Below are positions 54,913-64,000 of a stretch of 64,000 bases of DNA, piece by piece. How positions within the stretch are numbered: position 1 is the first letter of the stretch; the number at the start of each line of letters is the position of its first letter. This DNA is from Sagittula stellata E-37 (GTDB taxonomy: Bacteria > Pseudomonadota > Alphaproteobacteria > Rhodobacterales > Rhodobacteraceae): contig NZ_CP155732.1 of assembly GCF_039724765.1 (NCBI RefSeq), positions 41,819 to 105,818 on the forward strand. The letters are read 5' to 3'. The notes under the pieces were generated by a model. The model was not told where the DNA came from. It saw only the letters and a program-made list of their open reading frames with translations, and did no database searches. A program made the position numbers and the translations under genes.

Positions 54913-57900
54913 ATGCTTGATCTCATCCGTTCGCACCGTCAGGTCGGTATCCGTCAGCGTTCGCTGGTACGTCACTGCAAACTGGGCCGCGCCACGGAGC
55001 TGGTCTTTGTCCTGGCGACCGGCGCGACGCTGGTGATCGGGGGCGGCGCCGAGGCAGCGACCTTCGCAGTCACCAACGAGGCCGAGCTGGCCGCGGCGAT
55101 CGACAGCGCCAACGCCAATGCCGAGGCGGACACCATCACGCTGTCCAACGACATCACGCTGACCGACTTCCTGCCGACGCTCGAAGATGCGGACGGCGTG
55201 ACGGTCGACCTGGGCGGCAACACGCTGTCGGGCGACAACGTGACACGCATCTTCTTTGTCGGCTCGGGCACCGCCACAATCGAGAACGGCACGCTGGCCG
55301 ACGGCCTCGCCGAGGGCGGCGACGGCGGTGACGGTGACGACGACACCGACAACGGCGCGGGCGGCGGCGGCATGGGGGCAGGGGGCGCACTGTACGTGCG
55401 CGGCGATACCGCTCCGACCGTGACGGTGTCCAATGTGAGCTTTTCGAACAACGACGCGATCGGCGGTGACGGCGGCGCACTCGGTTCTAACGACAGCGCA
55501 AGCGGAGGCGGCGGCGGCCTTGGCGGTGACGGTGGTATCACGAACTTCAACAGCTTCTCTGACAATGGCGGCGGTGGCGGCGGTGGTGCGTTCGAAGACG
55601 GCACAAACGGTTCCGGCAACACTGGCGGTGACGGCGGCGGCCCGAACGGTGGCGCAGGCGGTGTCTTCGCCGACGGATCTGACGGTGGTGACTACACAGG
55701 CGGCGGTGCCGGCGGTAGTTTCGGAAACGTAGGCGGTGCGGGTGGTTATGGCGGTGGTGGCGGCGGCGGCGGCGACTTCGGCAACGGCGGTGCTGGCGGC
55801 TTCGGCGGTGGCGGCGGCGGTGGTGACACTGCTGCTGGCGAAGGAGGTTTTGGCGGTGGCGGCGGCGGCGTCGACTCAGGCAACGTCGGTGGTGACGGCG
55901 GCTTCGGTGGCGGAAGCGGCTCCGGCACCGTCGGCGGCGGCGGCGGCGCGGGTTTTGGCGGCGCGGTCTTTGTGCAGGACGGCGCAACACTGACTTTCAC
56001 AGGCACGACAGGCCTCAGCGGCGGTTCCGTCACGGCTGGTTCGGGCCAATCCGGCGGCGGCGACGGCAACGCGGCGGGTTCGGGCCTTTTCCTGCAGAAC
56101 GCGGGCGTGACGCTGGCCCCCGGCGCGGGCGAGACGCTCACCGTAAGTGACGACATCGCCGACGACACCGGCAACGGCGGCAACTCCGGTTCCGTGACGC
56201 ACAACGGCGCGGGCACCGTGGCCCTGTCGGGCACGAACACCTACACCGGCGCGACGAACATCACCGGCGGTGGGACCCTGTCCGCGTCGGGCGGGAGCGC
56301 GATTGCCGACACCGGGCTGGTGAATGCCTCCAGCGGCACCTTCGACGTCGTGAACAGCGAGACCGTCGGCGCGCTGACCGGAGCCGGCGGCGTGACGCTT
56401 GCCAGCGGTCAGACCCTGACCGTCGCGGGCACGGGCGCCGCTGCCCCGACGACCTTCTCGGGTGTGGTGTCGGGCGACGGCGGTCTGGCCGTTGACGGCG
56501 CGACGGCCGACCTGACGCTGTCGGGGGCGAACACCTACACCGGGGCAACGACCGTGTCCGCAGGGACGCTGACGGCGGCGAACAACAGTGCGCTTGGCAC
56601 GACCGATGCCGGCACCACCGTGAACAGCGGCGCTACGCTGGCGCTCGACGGCACGAGCAACATGCAGGAGGCGCTGACCCTCAACGGCACGGGTGCGTCG
56701 AACTCCGGCGCGCTGCGTTTCCTGTCGGAAAGCACCCAGAACGGCGCGATCGCCCTGGGCAGCGATACGCGGATCAACGCGGATACAGGTACGTCCACCA
56801 TCTCGGGCAGCATCACCGGCACCAACACCAATCTCACGCTGGGGGGCGCGGGCCAAGCGTTCATTGGCGGAAACATCAACATCGGCACCGGAACGATCAC
56901 GAAGGACGGCGCTGGCCAATTCGCCCTGGCCGGGAACAACACGACCGGTGATGTCACGATCAACGCCGGGACGCTTCAGGTGAACGGAACAGGGATTTCC
57001 GACACCTCCGCCGTCACGGTGAATGCGGGCGGAGGTCTTCTCACCACCTTCTCCGAGACGATCGGAAGTCTCGCAGGCGCAGGCACCGTGTTCATCGATC
57101 CCGGCCAAACCCTGACGGCAGGGGGCGACGATTCCTCGACCACCTATTCCGGCAGCATGGGGGGCCCAGGCGCCTTCACCAAGGATGGCACCGGCACGAT
57201 GACCATGAGCGGGATCAGCACCCACTCTGGCGCGACAACGGTTCTGGACGGCACACTTCTGGTGACGGGCCAGTTGACGAATTCCAGTGTTTCCGTGCTT
57301 GGCGGTGAGGTGACCAACTCCGGCACCATCAACAACACCATCACGGTGACCACCGGGACGCTGAACAACTCCGGCACGCTGGGCACCGTGGACGTTGCCA
57401 GCGGCGGCATGTTCTCGATGACAGGCGGTTCGGCAACGACGGTGAACTCGGCGGGGACGTCGGAGATTGCCGGGACCGTGGGCGCGCTGAACGTCAACGG
57501 CAGCACGACCACCGTTACGGGTGGTTTGACGTATGGTTCTTTGACGGTTTCGGACGGAGGGACGTTTACGACGACCGGTGCGGGCGGGGTTGCCATTGTG
57601 GGGACGTCGAACACTACGACGATCAACGGCGCGGCGATCTACAACGACGGCGACACGCTGGACGACAACGGGGGGATCGACATCGGCGCGACCGGGTCGG
57701 TGACCTTCAACACCGGCGCGACCGGCATCCGGTTCAACGCCGACGACGATGAGAACAACACCGGCACGATCACCAACGACGGTTCGATCACGGTCACTGG
57801 TGGCGGCGCGGGTGGCGTCAGCGTGGCCAACGACGACGGCGCGGGCGACGACAACCTGACCAACCAGGGCACCGGCACCATCGACGTGCAGGCGAACAAC

Positions 57901-60900
57901 ACGCTGAACGGCATCGACACGCTGACCAACAGCTCGACCTCGGCGACCGCGATCCAGGTCGGCAGCGGCGCGACGCTGGGCTTTGCCACGCTGAACTCCT
58001 CGGCGGGGACGGTCACCAGCGCGGGCACGCTCGACGGCAACGTCGCGCTTTCGGGCACGGGGACGCTGGTGCAGAACGCCGGCGGCTCGGTCGACGGCAC
58101 CCTGTCGACCGCGGGCAGCGCGACGTTCGACATCAACGGCACCACCGGCGATGCGACGACCGAGGTGACGGGGACGGTGTCGCAGGGCTCGACCGGGTCC
58201 TCGACCTTCGCGGGCGACGCGGGCGGGCTGGTGACGGTCAGCGCGGGCACGCTGACCGTTGATGGCGCCTCGGCCTTCAACGACGGTCTGTCCGTGACCG
58301 GCGGCGCGGCCGTGGTGGATGCGGATCTGTCCGTAACCGGCAACACGCTGGTCGATACCGGTTCGCTGACCGTGAATGCGGGCGACACGCTGACCTCCCC
58401 GGTCAGGGCCGGCAGCCTCGGCGGCGGCGGCAGCGTGATCGTGAACGGCGTCATCGACGGCGCGCTGGACGTCGAAAACACGTCTACCTTCGACATCAAT
58501 GCGGGCGGCTCCGTCACCGGGACGGCGACCCACGCCAGCACGGGGACCTCGACGCTTGCGGGCACCGTCGGCAACCTCAACATCACGGCTGCGGGCACCG
58601 TTCAGGTGGACGGCGCGGCGGTGTCCAACGGTCTGAGCTTCGTCGACGGCGGCGGCACGCTGGCCGTTCAGGCCGGCGCGTCCTACACCGCCACCGGCGG
58701 CCCCGTGAACGTGGGCTTCGACGCCGGCAACACCGGCAGCGGCACGCTGAGCGTGGCCGACACCGGCAGCGTGATCGGCAATATCTTTGTCCACAACGCG
58801 GGCACCGTCGACATCAACGGCACCTCCGGCGACGCGACGACCGAGGTGACCGGCGCCCTGGTCCTCTTTGCCACGGCCACTGGCAATTCGACCGTGGCCG
58901 GCGATATCGGCGGTGCGGTCACGGTGAACGCCGGCACGCTGACGGTGGACGGCGTCTCGGAGTTCCAGTCGAGCCTCGACGTGAACGCCGGCAGCCTCGT
59001 CGTAAGCGCCGACCTCGGCGTGACCGGCGCCGCCGAAGCGTCTGGCGGCGATGTCACCGTCGACGCGGGCGCGACGCTGACCACCGCGACCCTGACCATG
59101 TCGGGCGACGGCGCGCTGACGCTGAACGGCGATCTCGACGGCGATCTGAACATCACCGACACCAACAACACGGTTGCGGTCACGCATGCGCTGAACACCC
59201 CGGGCGGGGTGACGGGCACCGTGACGCAGAACAACGCCAATTCCACGATCACCACGGGCGACGCGGGCAACACCCAGTTCGGCACGCTGGTCAACACGCT
59301 GGGCACCGTGACGGTGAACACGGGCACGCTGCAACTGAACAACGCGTCGTCCAACGCCGGCACGATGAACGTGAATTCCGGTACGGCGGTGATCCTGAAC
59401 ACGGCCGACTTCACCAACACCGGCACGTTCGACCTGAACGGACAGATGGGCAACGTCTCGCTGGCCGACACCTTTACCAACGACGGCGGCGTCGTCACCC
59501 TGGCCAACAACCTCGCGGCGCAATACGTCCAGACCGGCGCCGGGGCGCAGACCACCATCGACGGCAACACGCTGGTCGGCACCGGCACCACCGGCGCGAC
59601 CATGGCGATCAACGCTGGCGCGCTGACAATCGATGCAGGGCAAACGCTGACCTACGGTGCGCTGACCCTGGCCGATGGCGCGACGATGACGGTGAACGGC
59701 AGCATGGCCGCCTTGACCGACACCACGACCAACATCAACGGTGCGGCGACGTACAACGACGGCTCGGCGCTGAACGACAACGGGTCGATCAACATCGGGG
59801 CGACCGGCAGCGTGACGTTCAACACCGGCGGCACGGGCATCGTGTTCGACGCCGACCAGGACAACAACGCGGTCGGCACGATCACCAGCGACGGCGCGAT
59901 CACGGTGAACGGCACCGGCAACGTCAGCTTCGGCACCGACGGCGACGACAACTTCACCAACCAGGGGTCCGCCACGGTGGCGCTGCTGAACACGTCGTCC
60001 GTCTCCGACATCGACGTGCTGACCAACAGCTCGACGGCGAACGGCGCGACGGCGGGCACGACGGCGATCTTCCTGGCCAGCGGCACCTCGCTGGGCTTCA
60101 CCACGCTGGATTCCTCGGCGGGGACGATCGTGTCCGCGGGGACGCTGGACGGTGACGTGAACCTGACCGGCACCGCCGGGCTGGACCTGAACGACGGCAC
60201 GATCACCGGGACGCTGGACAACCAGTCGGGCACGGCGATCACTCTCGACGGCACCATCACCGGCGCCTTCACCCAGCAGGGCGCGGGCACGCAGACCACG
60301 GTCGACGGCACCTCCAGCTTCGGCAGCACGGTGGATGTCGACAGCGGCACCCTGACGGTCGACGCCGACACCACGGTGACCGGCGCGACCACCGTCGACG
60401 ACGCGACGCTGACCGTCAACGCCGGCGACACGCTCACCGCCACCGGCAACGTGCTGGCCGGCGGATCGGGCGGCGCGGGCACGGTGGTCGTGGACGGCAC
60501 CATCGACGGCGACGTGACGGCGCAGAACACCGCGACCGTGACGGTCAACGGCTCCGTCGACGGCAACCTCCAGACCCAGAACACCGCCTCCTTCGACATC
60601 AACGGCACCTCGGGCGCGGCCCCGGCAGAGGTCACCGGCAACGTCACCCAGGCGGGCACCAGCGCGCTCAACACCCTGGCGGGCGACATCGCGGGCTTCC
60701 TGCAGCAGACCGGCGCGGGCACGATCACCGTCGACGGAGACGCGATCGTCACCGGCCTGGTGAACATCGACGCGGGCACGCTGACGGTCGCGGGCGGCGC
60801 GACGCTGGACGCCACCGGCGCCGGTGTCGACGTGGCCGCGGGCGCCTTCGGCAACGTCAACGCCACCGGCGAGATCGACGGGTCCACCACCAACGCCGGC

Positions 60901-63900
60901 ACCTTCCAGAACGACGGCACGATGGACGGGGTGACCAACTCCGGCGGGTTCACCAACACCGGCACCACCGCAGGCGTGACCAACTCCGGCACCTTCACCA
61001 ACAACGGCGGCACCGGCACGGTCGGCAACTCCGGCACGTTCGACAACAACGGCTCGACGCTGGCCTTCAGCAACACCGGCACGCTGACGACCTCCGGCAC
61101 GATCACCGGCGATCTCGACCAGACGGCGGGATCGACCACCGCGGACGGCAACGCCACGGTGACCGGCGAGCTGGACATCGACGGCGGCACGCTGACCGTC
61201 GATCCCGGCATCGTCCTGAGCGCGGGCAGCGCCGACATCGAGGACGCCGGCGGCGTCACGGTGGGCGCGGGCTCCACCCTGCAGACCACCACCGGGACCC
61301 TCGCCAACGACGACCAGATCGCGGTGGGTGCAGGCGGCAACCTGATCGCGGCCACCACCCTGACCAACGAGTCGAACGGCACCATCACCTTTGCCAACGG
61401 CGGCACGCTGAGCGCCGGCGGCGCGGGTCAGGGCACGATCACCAACGAAGGCCAGATCGTCGTCAACGCCGGCACCGTGACGGCCACCGGCAACGACAAC
61501 TTCGTCGCCAGCGGCATGGGCACGGGCCTGCAGATCCTCGGAGGCCACCTCGACCTCGGCACCGGCACGGTGACCGACACCGGCACCGGCACGCTGACCG
61601 CGGTCACGCTCACCGCCGATGCCAGCGGCGGCGCGATGCTGACCACCGGCGGCGTGACCTTCGACGAGGCCGAGATCGAGCTGAACGCCAACGCCTCCGG
61701 CGACGCGACGGTGACCGGCCCGGTGACCGTGGGCGGCACCGGCTTCTTCGACCTCAACAGCGCGGGCGGCAGCACCGCGACGATCACCGGAGACGTGATC
61801 CAGCAGGCGGGCAGCACCGCGACCTCGACGCTGGCGGGCACCCTCGGCGGCATCCTCGACATCAACGGCGGCACCGTGACGGTGGACGGCACGGGCGGGG
61901 GCGGCACATCGGTCGTGACCGGCGCGCTGACCGTGGACGGCGGCACGCTGAACGTGAACGCCAACACCGACGCCGCCGCGGGCACCACCGTGGGCGCGAC
62001 AGGCACGGTCAGCAACACCGCCACCTTCGCCACCAACGTCACCAACGCCGGCGGCTTTACCAACGACGGCACCGTCAGTGGCGGCGTGGGCAACTCCGGC
62101 ACCCTCGACAACAACGGCACGGTCACCGGCAACGTCACCAACACCGGCACGCTGACCGACTCCGGCAGCATCGGCGGCAGCCTCACCCAGACGGCGGGGT
62201 CGACCACCGTGGACGGCAACGCCACCGTGACGGGCCTGTTCGACATGAACGGCGGCACGCTGGCCATCGACCCCGGCTTCACCTTCGCGGTCGGCAGCGC
62301 CGACATCGAGGATGCCGGCGGCGTCACCCTGGGGGCGGGTTCCACCCTGCAAACCACCAGCGGCGCCCTCGACAACGACGACCAGGTGGCAATCGGCAAC
62401 GGCGGCACGCTGCTCTCCTTCGCGGCGCTGAGCAACGAGACGAACGGCGTGATGGACTTCCTCGGCGCCACCGGCGCGCTGACCGCCGGGGCCGGGTCGG
62501 ACATCACCAACACCGGGCGGTTCAACATCAACTCCGCCGTGGGCCAGACCGTGACGCTGACCACCAGCGGCGCGGGCACGTTCACCAACACCGGCCTGAT
62601 CGACATGGTCGACGGCGAGACCGCCGACCGCCTGGTGATCAATGGCGATGCGGTGCTGAACGGCATCATCGGCATGGACGTCAACGTCTCCGGCGCGCTG
62701 GTGGGCACCTCGCCCGCCGACACCGCCGACCAGGTCAACGTGACGGGCACCGCCTCGGGCGCGCCGACGCTGGCCTTCTCCAACGTCAACGGCGTGTTCT
62801 CCAACGTCGCGGTCCCGATCGACCTGATCACCGCGGCCAACACCGGCGGCGTCTCGGCCACCCAGACCGGCCTGCCGACCAACGGCGCCTTCATCTACAA
62901 CCTGCAGAACACCGGCACCGCGGTGCAGCTGACCGCCACCCCCAACCTCGCCTTCGGCGGCGTGGCCTCCGGCGTGGCGGCCACCCAGAGCCTGATCTCC
63001 ACCGTGGTCAACCGGCCGTCCTCGGCGCTGGTGACCCCGCTGGTGGCCCCGGGCGACGACCCCTGCGCCATTGGCTCCTGGAGCCGGATCACCGGCGGGA
63101 AGGCCTCGGCCGGCCTGTCGACCTCGGCCGCGAGCCTGCCCGGCTCGCTGTCCAACCAGATCGACCTGCGTTACCGCGGCATTCAGGTGGGCCTCGACCG
63201 GTCCTGCTCGGGCGGCTACTACAACGGCTGGGACCTGGCCTACGGCGCGATGCTCGGCACCAACGGCGGCGACACCTCCCTGCCGGTCAACTTCGGCGGC
63301 ACGGTCACCACGCTCAGCACCGAGTTCGACCAGACCTTCGGCGGCTTCTACCTGAGCGCCGCCAAGGGCCAGTGGTTCGGCGACCTGTCGATCCGCGCCG
63401 ACAAGACCACCTACTCGATCCAGGAGAGCAACAGCTTCGCCAACGGCGGTCTGGGCATCAACACCCAGGACTTCGACAGCCGCGGCAAGACCGTCTCCGG
63501 CTCGCTCAGCTACTCGCATACCCTGAACGAACAGCTCGGCCTGCGCCTCGTGCCCACCGCCGGCTTCTCGTTCAGCCACATCGAGAGCGACAGCATCGCC
63601 ATCGAGAACGATCCCTCCACCGCCGCCGACAACGCGACCCTGCAGATCGGCGACATCGACCAGAGGATCGGCTACCTCGGCGCAACCCTGGCACGGACCC
63701 AGGTCGCGGAAAGCGGCACGGCGGCGACCACCTACTTCGTCACCGGAACCTACTTCAACGACTTCGGAGACGACCTCGAAAGCACCTTCACCGTCGACAG
63801 CAACGGATCCTCGCAGGTGCTTACGTCCGAGACCCTCGGCGGCTTCGGAGAACTCAGCTTCGGCTTCAACTACACCGCAATCCTCGACGCAGGATCCGCC

Positions 63901-64000
63901 GTCCCGGCAAGACAGGTCGACGCTTCCCTGCGCGCAGACACAAGGTTCTCCGACAATCTCGACTCTTGGGGATTGACCGCTCAGGTCAGACTGCAGTTCT
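54913..64000 (+). CDS. Giant Gly-rich autotransporter adhesin (type Va), 3' end at window edge
   Basis: The frame from ATG 54913 is open for 3029 codons to the window end; base 64000 would be the first base of the stop. It begins with an extended signal peptide (LVFVLATGATLVIGGGAEAA). Residues about 134-355 are strongly Gly-rich (GGGGGGGGDFGNGGAGGFGG). Then come PATR-type beta-strand repeats (LSGTNTYTGATNITGG, LSGANTYTGATTVSAG) and a long Thr/Gly/Asn/Asp beta-helix passenger with internal duplications. The last 310 residues are an autotransporter beta-barrel (WSRITGGKASAGLS, RYRGIQVGLDRS) ending VRLQF, with the terminal Phe of outer membrane proteins. Likely an adhesin or biofilm protein. Confidence 0.93.
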   Translation, partial: MLDLIRSHRQVGIRQRSLVRHCKLGRATELVFVLATGATLVIGGGAEAATFAVTNEAELAAAIDSANANAEADTITLSNDITLTDFLPTLEDADGVTVDLGGNTLSGDNVTRIFFVGSGTATIENGTLADGLAEGGDGGDGDDDTDNGAGGGGMGAGGALYVRGDTAPTVTVSNVSFSNNDAIGGDGGALGSNDSASGGGGGLGGDGGITNFNSFSDNGGGGGGGAFEDGTNGSGNTGGDGGGPNGGAGGVFADGSDGGDYTGGGAGGSFGNVGGAGGYGGGGGGGGDFGNGGAGGFGGGGGGGDTAAGEGGFGGGGGGVDSGNVGGDGGFGGGSGSGTVGGGGGAGFGGAVFVQDGATLTFTGTTGLSGGSVTAGSGQSGGGDGNAAGSGLFLQNAGVTLAPGAGETLTVSDDIADDTGNGGNSGSVTHNGAGTVALSGTNTYTGATNITGGGTLSASGGSAIADTGLVNASSGTFDVVNSETVGALTGAGGVTLASGQTLTVAGTGAAAPTTFSGVVSGDGGLAVDGATADLTLSGANTYTGATTVSAGTLTAANNSALGTTDAGTTVNSGATLALDGTSNMQEALTLNGTGASNSGALRFLSESTQNGAIALGSDTRINADTGTSTISGSITGTNTNLTLGGAGQAFIGGNINIGTGTITKDGAGQFALAGNNTTGDVTINAGTLQVNGTGISDTSAVTVNAGGGLLTTFSETIGSLAGAGTVFIDPGQTLTAGGDDSSTTYSGSMGGPGAFTKDGTGTMTMSGISTHSGATTVLDGTLLVTGQLTNSSVSVLGGEVTNSGTINNTITVTTGTLNNSGTLGTVDVASGGMFSMTGGSATTVNSAGTSEIAGTVGALNVNGSTTTVTGGLTYGSLTVSDGGTFTTTGAGGVAIVGTSNTTTINGAAIYNDGDTLDDNGGIDIGATGSVTFNTGATGIRFNADDDENNTGTITNDGSITVTGGGAGGVSVANDDGAGDDNLTNQGTGTIDVQANNTLNGIDTLTNSSTSATAIQVGSGATLGFATLNSSAGTVTSAGTLDGNVALSGTGTLVQNAGGSVDGTLSTAGSATFDINGTTGDATTEVTGTVSQGSTGSSTFAGDAGGLVTVSAGTLTVDGASAFNDGLSVTGGAAVVDADLSVTGNTLVDTGSLTVNAGDTLTSPVRAGSLGGGGSVIVNGVIDGALDVENTSTFDINAGGSVTGTATHASTGTSTLAGTVGNLNITAAGTVQVDGAAVSNGLSFVDGGGTLAVQAGASYTATGGPVNVGFDAGNTGSGTLSVADTGSVIGNIFVHNAGTVDINGTSGDATTEVTGALVLFATATGNSTVAGDIGGAVTVNAGTLTVDGVSEFQSSLDVNAGSLVVSADLGVTGAAEASGGDVTVDAGATLTTATLTMSGDGALTLNGDLDGDLNITDTNNTVAVTHALNTPGGVTGTVTQNNANSTITTGDAGNTQFGTLVNTLGTVTVNTGTLQLNNASSNAGTMNVNSGTAVILNTADFTNTGTFDLNGQMGNVSLADTFTNDGGVVTLANNLAAQYVQTGAGAQTTIDGNTLVGTGTTGATMAINAGALTIDAGQTLTYGALTLADGATMTVNGSMAALTDTTTNINGAATYNDGSALNDNGSINIGATGSVTFNTGGTGIVFDADQDNNAVGTITSDGAITVNGTGNVSFGTDGDDNFTNQGSATVALLNTSSVSDIDVLTNSSTANGATAGTTAIFLASGTSLGFTTLDSSAGTIVSAGTLDGDVNLTGTAGLDLNDGTITGTLDNQSGTAITLDGTITGAFTQQGAGTQTTVDGTSSFGSTVDVDSGTLTVDADTTVTGATTVDDATLTVNAGDTLTATGNVLAGGSGGAGTVVVDGTIDGDVTAQNTATVTVNGSVDGNLQTQNTASFDINGTSGAAPAEVTGNVTQAGTSALNTLAGDIAGFLQQTGAGTITVDGDAIVTGLVNIDAGTLTVAGGATLDATGAGVDVAAGAFGNVNATGEIDGSTTNAGTFQNDGTMDGVTNSGGFTNTGTTAGVTNSGTFTNNGGTGTVGNSGTFDNNGSTLAFSNTGTLTTSGTITGDLDQTAGSTTADGNATVTGELDIDGGTLTVDPGIVLSAGSADIEDAGGVTVGAGSTLQTTTGTLANDDQIAVGAGGNLIAATTLTNESNGTITFANGGTLSAGGAGQGTITNEGQIVVNAGTVTATGNDNFVASGMGTGLQILGGHLDLGTGTVTDTGTGTLTAVTLTADASGGAMLTTGGVTFDEAEIELNANASGDATVTGPVTVGGTGFFDLNSAGGSTATITGDVIQQAGSTATSTLAGTLGGILDINGGTVTVDGTGGGGTSVVTGALTVDGGTLNVNANTDAAAGTTVGATGTVSNTATFATNVTNAGGFTNDGTVSGGVGNSGTLDNNGTVTGNVTNTGTLTDSGSIGGSLTQTAGSTTVDGNATVTGLFDMNGGTLAIDPGFTFAVGSADIEDAGGVTLGAGSTLQTTSGALDNDDQVAIGNGGTLLSFAALSNETNGVMDFLGATGALTAGAGSDITNTGRFNINSAVGQTVTLTTSGAGTFTNTGLIDMVDGETADRLVINGDAVLNGIIGMDVNVSGALVGTSPADTADQVNVTGTASGAPTLAFSNVNGVFSNVAVPIDLITAANTGGVSATQTGLPTNGAFIYNLQNTGTAVQLTATPNLAFGGVASGVAATQSLISTVVNRPSSALVTPLVAPGDDPCAIGSWSRITGGKASAGLSTSAASLPGSLSNQIDLRYRGIQVGLDRSCSGGYYNGWDLAYGAMLGTNGGDTSLPVNFGGTVTTLSTEFDQTFGGFYLSAAKGQWFGDLSIRADKTTYSIQESNSFANGGLGINTQDFDSRGKTVSGSLSYSHTLNEQLGLRLVPTAGFSFSHIESDSIAIENDPSTAADNATLQIGDIDQRIGYLGATLARTQVAESGTAATTYFVTGTYFNDFGDDLESTFTVDSNGSSQVLTSETLGGFGELSFGFNYTAILDAGSAVPARQVDASLRADTRFSDNLDSWGLTAQVRLQF
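57616..58060 (+). repeat. Adhesin internal repeat A1
   Basis: This segment encodes INGAAIYNDGDTLDDNGG, IDIGATGSVTFNTGATGI and a LGFATLNSSAGTVTSAGTLDG block. It is duplicated in frame at 59728-60175, about 2.1 kb further on. Confidence 0.8.
59728..60175 (+). repeat. Adhesin internal repeat A2
   Basis: The second copy of the A1 module encodes INGAATYNDGSALNDNGS, INIGATGSVTFNTGGTGI and LGFTTLDSSAGTIVSAGTLDG, with scattered substitutions, so the duplication is not recent. Confidence 0.8.
61111..61350 (+). repeat. Adhesin internal repeat B1
   Basis: The segment encodes DQTAGSTTADGNATVTGEL and ADIEDAGGVTVGAGSTLQTT. Its copy lies at 62179-62420, 1068 bp (356 codons) away in frame. Confidence 0.8.
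62179..62420 (+). repeat. Adhesin internal repeat B2
   Basis: The copy of B1 encodes TQTAGSTTVDGNATVTGLF and ADIEDAGGVTLGAGSTLQTT and is closer in sequence than the A pair. Confidence 0.8.

Noticed and set aside
54687..54920. 77-codon frame ahead of the adhesin gene
   Set aside because: Arg/Pro-rich translation without a family or leader, overlapping the adhesin start in another frame.
55876..63579. A 2567-codon open frame on the minus strand across the adhesin
   Set aside because: It has no signal, domain or ribosome site and is antisense to a plus-strand frame with a signal peptide, PATR repeats and a beta-barrel ending in Phe. It arises because the repeated GGC/ACC/ACG codons leave the complement without stops.
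1..64000. CRISPR arrays, tRNA or rRNA genes and insertion sequences
   Set aside because: I saw no regularly spaced direct repeats, no cloverleaf or rRNA sequence, and no transposase or integrase gene.

Overview
The window is GC-rich DNA with the gene content of a marine Rhodobacterales (Roseobacter-group) alphaproteobacterium. It lies on an extrachromosomal replicon: a complete repABC cassette (repC, repB, repA on the minus strand, about 50.58-54.23 kb) is present, with a counter-transcript RNA in the repB-repC gap and three copies of a perfect centromere-like palindrome (core GTTGACAGCTGTCAAC). The window starts inside a beta-propeller gene and ends one base into the stop codon of a giant autotransporter adhesin.

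About 1-15.5 kb is a lanthanide-type methanol oxidation locus. It holds xoxF with its cytochrome xoxG and partner xoxJ, a second cytochrome c, both enzymes of glutathione-linked formaldehyde oxidation (S-formylglutathione hydrolase and class III alcohol dehydrogenase), and a ring of genes typical of quinoprotein dehydrogenase loci: a YVTN propeller, an ABC-type binding protein, a CXXCW protein, two fused SoxYZ-like carriers, a zinc metallohydrolase, and DUF3280 and SRPBCC proteins. At 15.5-22.4 kb are two phosphorelay systems: a FIST protein, hybrid kinase and LuxR regulator set, then an OmpR-type regulator with its kinase.

About 23-43.7 kb is a formate oxidation locus. A tungstate-type ABC transporter (tupBCA) and an HTH plus binding-domain regulator precede a periplasmic, membrane-anchored formate dehydrogenase (Tat-exported alpha subunit with a Cys metal ligand, four-cluster Fe-S subunit, cytochrome b) and its maturation genes (TAT peptide, TorD-like chaperone, DUF3305, DUF3306, polyferredoxin, Mrp/ApbC ATPase, ligase-like DUF4444, DUF6494, DUF6505). 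The locus is bracketed by an NtrC-type regulator lacking GAFTGA and a sensor kinase. Together the two loci can take methanol through formaldehyde and formate to CO2 on one replicon, with electrons leaving through several c-type cytochromes. PQQ synthesis, the GSH-formaldehyde activating enzyme and lanthanide uptake genes were not seen in the window.

About 43.9-49.9 kb is an orphan type VI secretion spike and effector operon: VgrG, a DUF4123 adaptor, an unknown protein, a WHH-motif nuclease effector, an SMI1/KNR4 immunity protein, a CDC123-type ATP-grasp protein and PAAR. No T6SS core genes are present. An IalB-family protein, the repABC backbone and the roughly 3029-residue adhesin follow.

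The points most worth a second look are a cytochrome c carrying what looks like one lobe of a TupA binding protein, the CDC123-like ATP-grasp next to a toxin-immunity pair, the apparent -35 box of the ctRNA promoter lying inside a centromere-like palindrome, the GAFTGA-less regulator, and a family of inverted-repeat elements at convergent gene ends.
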